7,412 nt of DNA from Lachnospiraceae bacterium (lineage in GTDB: Bacteria > Bacillota > Clostridia > Lachnospirales > Lachnospiraceae). Where the stretch lies: the NCBI GenBank assembly GCA_024403585.1, contig JAKSRN010000094.1, positions 1 to 7,412 on the forward strand, written 5' to 3'. Positions within the stretch are counted from its first letter, which is position 1, and every line of letters starts with the position of its first letter. The notes beneath the pieces were generated by a model that made no database searches, was not told where the DNA came from, and saw only the letters and a list, made by a program, of their open reading frames with translations. This document shows, piece by piece, positions 5,855-7,412 of the stretch. Made by a program: the position numbers and the translations under genes.

Positions 5855-7142
5855 CGTAACCTCAGAAAACTGCCTTGCAACCCTTTATCCAGAGATTGCA
5901 GCCCAGTGGCATCCGACAAAAAACGGGGATCTGACTCCGGAAAAGGTTCGTGTCAATACAGTTACCCGTTCTTGGTGGAAATGCGAAAAAGGGCACGAAT
6001 GGAAGGCAAAGATATCTGCCCGGGTATCGGGGTTAGGATGCCCGGTATGTTTGCAAACCGGAAAACGTATCCCAGGACTGAATGATCTCCAGAGCCAGTG
6101 TCCGGGAATCGCAGCCCAATGGCATCCAACGAAGAACGGAGACCTTCATCCGAGTGATATATGCCCATACTCAAACAAAAAAGTCTGGTGGAGATGTTCG
6201 AAGGGGCATGAATGGAGAGCTATGGTTCAGGGCAGGGTTGAACAGAACTCACGATGTCCCTACTGCATCGGCCGCCTGCCGATTGCAGGGGAGACAGATC
6301 TGGCAACGCTCTTTCCAAATCTGGCGGCAGAATGGGATTACGAGCTAAATGACAGAGATCCCTGCACTTATAATCCGAGATGCCCGGAGAAAGTAGCCTG
6401 GATCTGTGAAAAAGGACATCGTTGGATTGCAAAAATTGAAAATAGAACGGAACGGGGGCAGGGATGTCCCTATTGTTCTGGTCGTGAAGCCATTCCTGGT
6501 GAGACGGATATCGCAACACTGGCTCCTGATGTCATGGTGTATTGGGATTATGAAAAGAACTCGAGCGATGGAATCAGACCGGAAAACATCAAACCTCACT
6601 CCGATAAACGGATCTGGTGCATTTGTGAGAAAGGTCATTCCTGGAAGCCACAGGCGAAACACCTTGTCCGCGGAGACAGATGTCCTTACTGCAGGAATCA
6701 AAAAATCTCTCCAGGGGAAAATGACTTTGCAACTCTTGCACCCAAAGATCTTTTGGCGGAATGGCATCCGGAAAAGAATAAAGACCTGAAGCCTGATGGC
6801 ATTGCTCTTCATTATGGAAGAAAGGTATGGTGGCGCTGCAGTAACGGCCATGAATGGAGGGCTACGCCTGACGGAAGAATGAGGGCTACCCCATTTACAG
6901 GATGTCCCTATTGTACGGGCATGTATGTAGCCCAAGGTGAGACCGATCTTCTGACTCGGGCTCCGGAGCTTATGGATGAATTCAGTGAAAGAAACCGTAT
7001 GACGGCAGATGCTATTCATTGGAAGACGTCAAAAAAAGTGTGGTGGAAATGCCGGAACTGCGGGTACGAATGGATGGCAAATGTTAACAGAAGAACTCAG
7101 CTGGGAAGTGGATGCCCAAGATGTAGTGGGAAGGTCAAGTAA
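5841..7142 (+). CDS. Six-repeat zinc-ribbon protein (DUF4379-type)
   Basis: This 433-aa protein is built almost entirely from six tandem repeats of about 61-65 residues plus short linkers. Each repeat has an ATL/W block (for example AAQWHP or AAEWDY), then a tryptophan-rich WWKC..GHEW block, then an Arg-containing turn and CPxC. Proposed metal ligands are Cys48/His52/Cys67/Cys70; Cys119/His123/Cys139/Cys142; Cys189/His193/Cys209/Cys212; Cys262/His266/Cys281/Cys284; Cys333/His337/Cys355/Cys358; and Cys404/Cys407/Cys425/Cys428. The last repeat thus changes from Cys-x3-His to Cys-x2-Cys. The pattern fits the 'probable zinc-ribbon' family DUF4379 (PF14311), which I know from multi-repeat bacterial proteins and as a partner of Vsr-like nuclease domains; no nuclease domain is seen here. 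No signal peptide or membrane segment is apparent. Being last in the recombinase operon with a 14-base overlap suggests a nucleic-acid-binding role in transposition or target choice. That role is inference. Confidence 0.85.
   Translation: MPRINVTSENCLATLYPEIAAQWHPTKNGDLTPEKVRVNTVTRSWWKCEKGHEWKAKISARVSGLGCPVCLQTGKRIPGLNDLQSQCPGIAAQWHPTKNGDLHPSDICPYSNKKVWWRCSKGHEWRAMVQGRVEQNSRCPYCIGRLPIAGETDLATLFPNLAAEWDYELNDRDPCTYNPRCPEKVAWICEKGHRWIAKIENRTERGQGCPYCSGREAIPGETDIATLAPDVMVYWDYEKNSSDGIRPENIKPHSDKRIWCICEKGHSWKPQAKHLVRGDRCPYCRNQKISPGENDFATLAPKDLLAEWHPEKNKDLKPDGIALHYGRKVWWRCSNGHEWRATPDGRMRATPFTGCPYCTGMYVAQGETDLLTRAPELMDEFSERNRMTADAIHWKTSKKVWWKCRNCGYEWMANVNRRTQLGSGCPRCSGKVK
5868..7124 (+). repeat. Array of six degenerate coding repeats encoding zinc ribbons
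   Basis: Approximate units are 5868-6050, 6084-6266, 6294-6476, 6504-6692, 6720-6914 and 6942-7124. Each ends in a Cys-Pro-x-Cys codon set. Most linkers carry a form of PGETD before the next ATL block. The repeats are clear at protein level but diverged at DNA level, so this is an old internal duplication rather than a recent tandem array. Confidence 0.85.
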
Positions 7143-7169
7143 CTAATAAACAAAGAAAAGACGGATATG

Positions 7170-7200
7170 TAAAGGCATTCTTCTTATGGGAATGCCTTTA
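7170..7200 (+). terminator. Hairpin between the recombinase operon and topB, possible terminator
   Basis: TAAAGGCATTC (7170-7180) pairs perfectly with GAATGCCTTTA (7190-7200) around a 9-base loop. It begins 27 bases after the zinc-ribbon stop codon. The 5' A run and 3' T run within the stem resemble an intrinsic terminator, but only a broken T tract (TTTATGTT) follows, so termination may be weak. As a perfect inverted repeat near a probable element edge it could also be a recombinase or regulator site. Confidence 0.5.
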
Positions 7201-7213
7201 TGTTACCGCAGAA

Positions 7214-7218
7214 AGGAG
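7214..7218 (+). promoter_or_regulatory. Ribosome binding site of topB
   Basis: AGGAG within GAAAGGAG is 5 bases before ATG 7224. It supports this ATG as the topB start. Confidence 0.75.
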
Positions 7219-7223
7219 AAAAA

Positions 7224-7412
7224 ATGGCAAATCTGTTAATCGTAGCAGAAAAACCCAGTGTGGCAAGAAGCATTGCAGATGCGATTGGGGTAAAAGAAGA
7301 AAAAAAGCATGAAGGCTATATCGAAGGTTTCTCTGATTTCTTCGGATATACCGTATGGGTAACCTGGTGCCTGGGACACTTAGTCCAGATGAGTTACCCG
7401 GAATCGTATGAT
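7224..7412 (+). CDS. topB: DNA topoisomerase III, N-terminal part (runs off the window)
   Basis: Only the first 63 residues are present and the frame is open at the window edge. The start MANLLIVAEKPSVARSIADA is the first strand and helix of a Toprim domain, with Glu9 as the conserved catalytic glutamate. The later TWCLGHLVQM matches the conserved TW..GHL block of type IA topoisomerases of the TopB group. These enzymes relax and decatenate DNA by cutting one strand through an active-site tyrosine, which lies beyond this window. TopB copies are common in integrative and conjugative elements and plasmids of Firmicutes as well as in chromosomes; the neighbouring recombinase operon favours a mobile setting but does not prove it. 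It has its own ribosome binding site, and a hairpin separates it from the upstream operon. Confidence 0.9.
   Translation, partial: MANLLIVAEKPSVARSIADAIGVKEEKKHEGYIEGFSDFFGYTVWVTWCLGHLVQMSYPESYD

Noticed and set aside
6345..7019. 224-aa open frame on the minus strand opposite the zinc-ribbon gene
   Set aside because: The + strand frame shows six conserved repeats with silent codon changes, which proves that strand is the coding one; the minus frame has no domain pattern.
5841..7142. Zinc-ribbon protein as a Vsr-type or homing endonuclease
   Set aside because: The related zinc-ribbon repeats can be fused to nucleases, but the whole protein here is taken up by the six repeats and no nuclease motif is visible.
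7170..7200. Hairpin read as a CRISPR-like or repeat-array unit
   Set aside because: There is only one copy and no spaced repeats; a single inverted repeat fits a terminator or binding site.

Overview
This window looks like a mobile-element operon from a Gram-positive gut Firmicute, probably in the Clostridia (Lachnospiraceae or a relative). That placement is an inference from strong AGGAGG-type ribosome binding sites, moderate GC content, tightly overlapping genes and the protein style; no rRNA or housekeeping marker confirms it.

Layout, all on the + strand. Positions 1-152 are non-coding and hold an AT-rich palindrome, a candidate promoter, a strong intrinsic-terminator-like hairpin and the ribosome binding site of the first gene. 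Five genes then follow with no gaps, each overlapping the next by 1 to 40 bases: three different tyrosine-recombinase-like proteins (441, 676 and 535 aa), a 261-aa coiled-coil protein resembling the TnpC/DUF6262 accessory family, and a 433-aa protein made of six tandem zinc-ribbon (DUF4379-type) repeats. An 81-base gap with an 11-bp hairpin separates this operon from the 5' end of a type IA DNA topoisomerase III gene (topB), which runs off the window.

The arrangement resembles Tn554-type transposition modules (two tyrosine recombinases plus a small coiled-coil TnpC) and 'recombinase in trio' elements, but matches neither exactly: it has three recombinases, two of them unusually large with C-terminal cysteine clusters, and a zinc-ribbon array as the fifth gene. 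The recombinases differ in their active sites. All three keep both arginines and the tyrosine. The first keeps the HxxR histidine but has Asp at the usual His/Trp position; the second and third have the opposite pattern. A working model is that the three recombinases form a mixed synaptic complex, with the coiled-coil and zinc-ribbon proteins helping in DNA recognition or target choice. The nearby topB suggests the unit sits inside, or next to, a conjugative or integrative element. The element ends were not identified with confidence.
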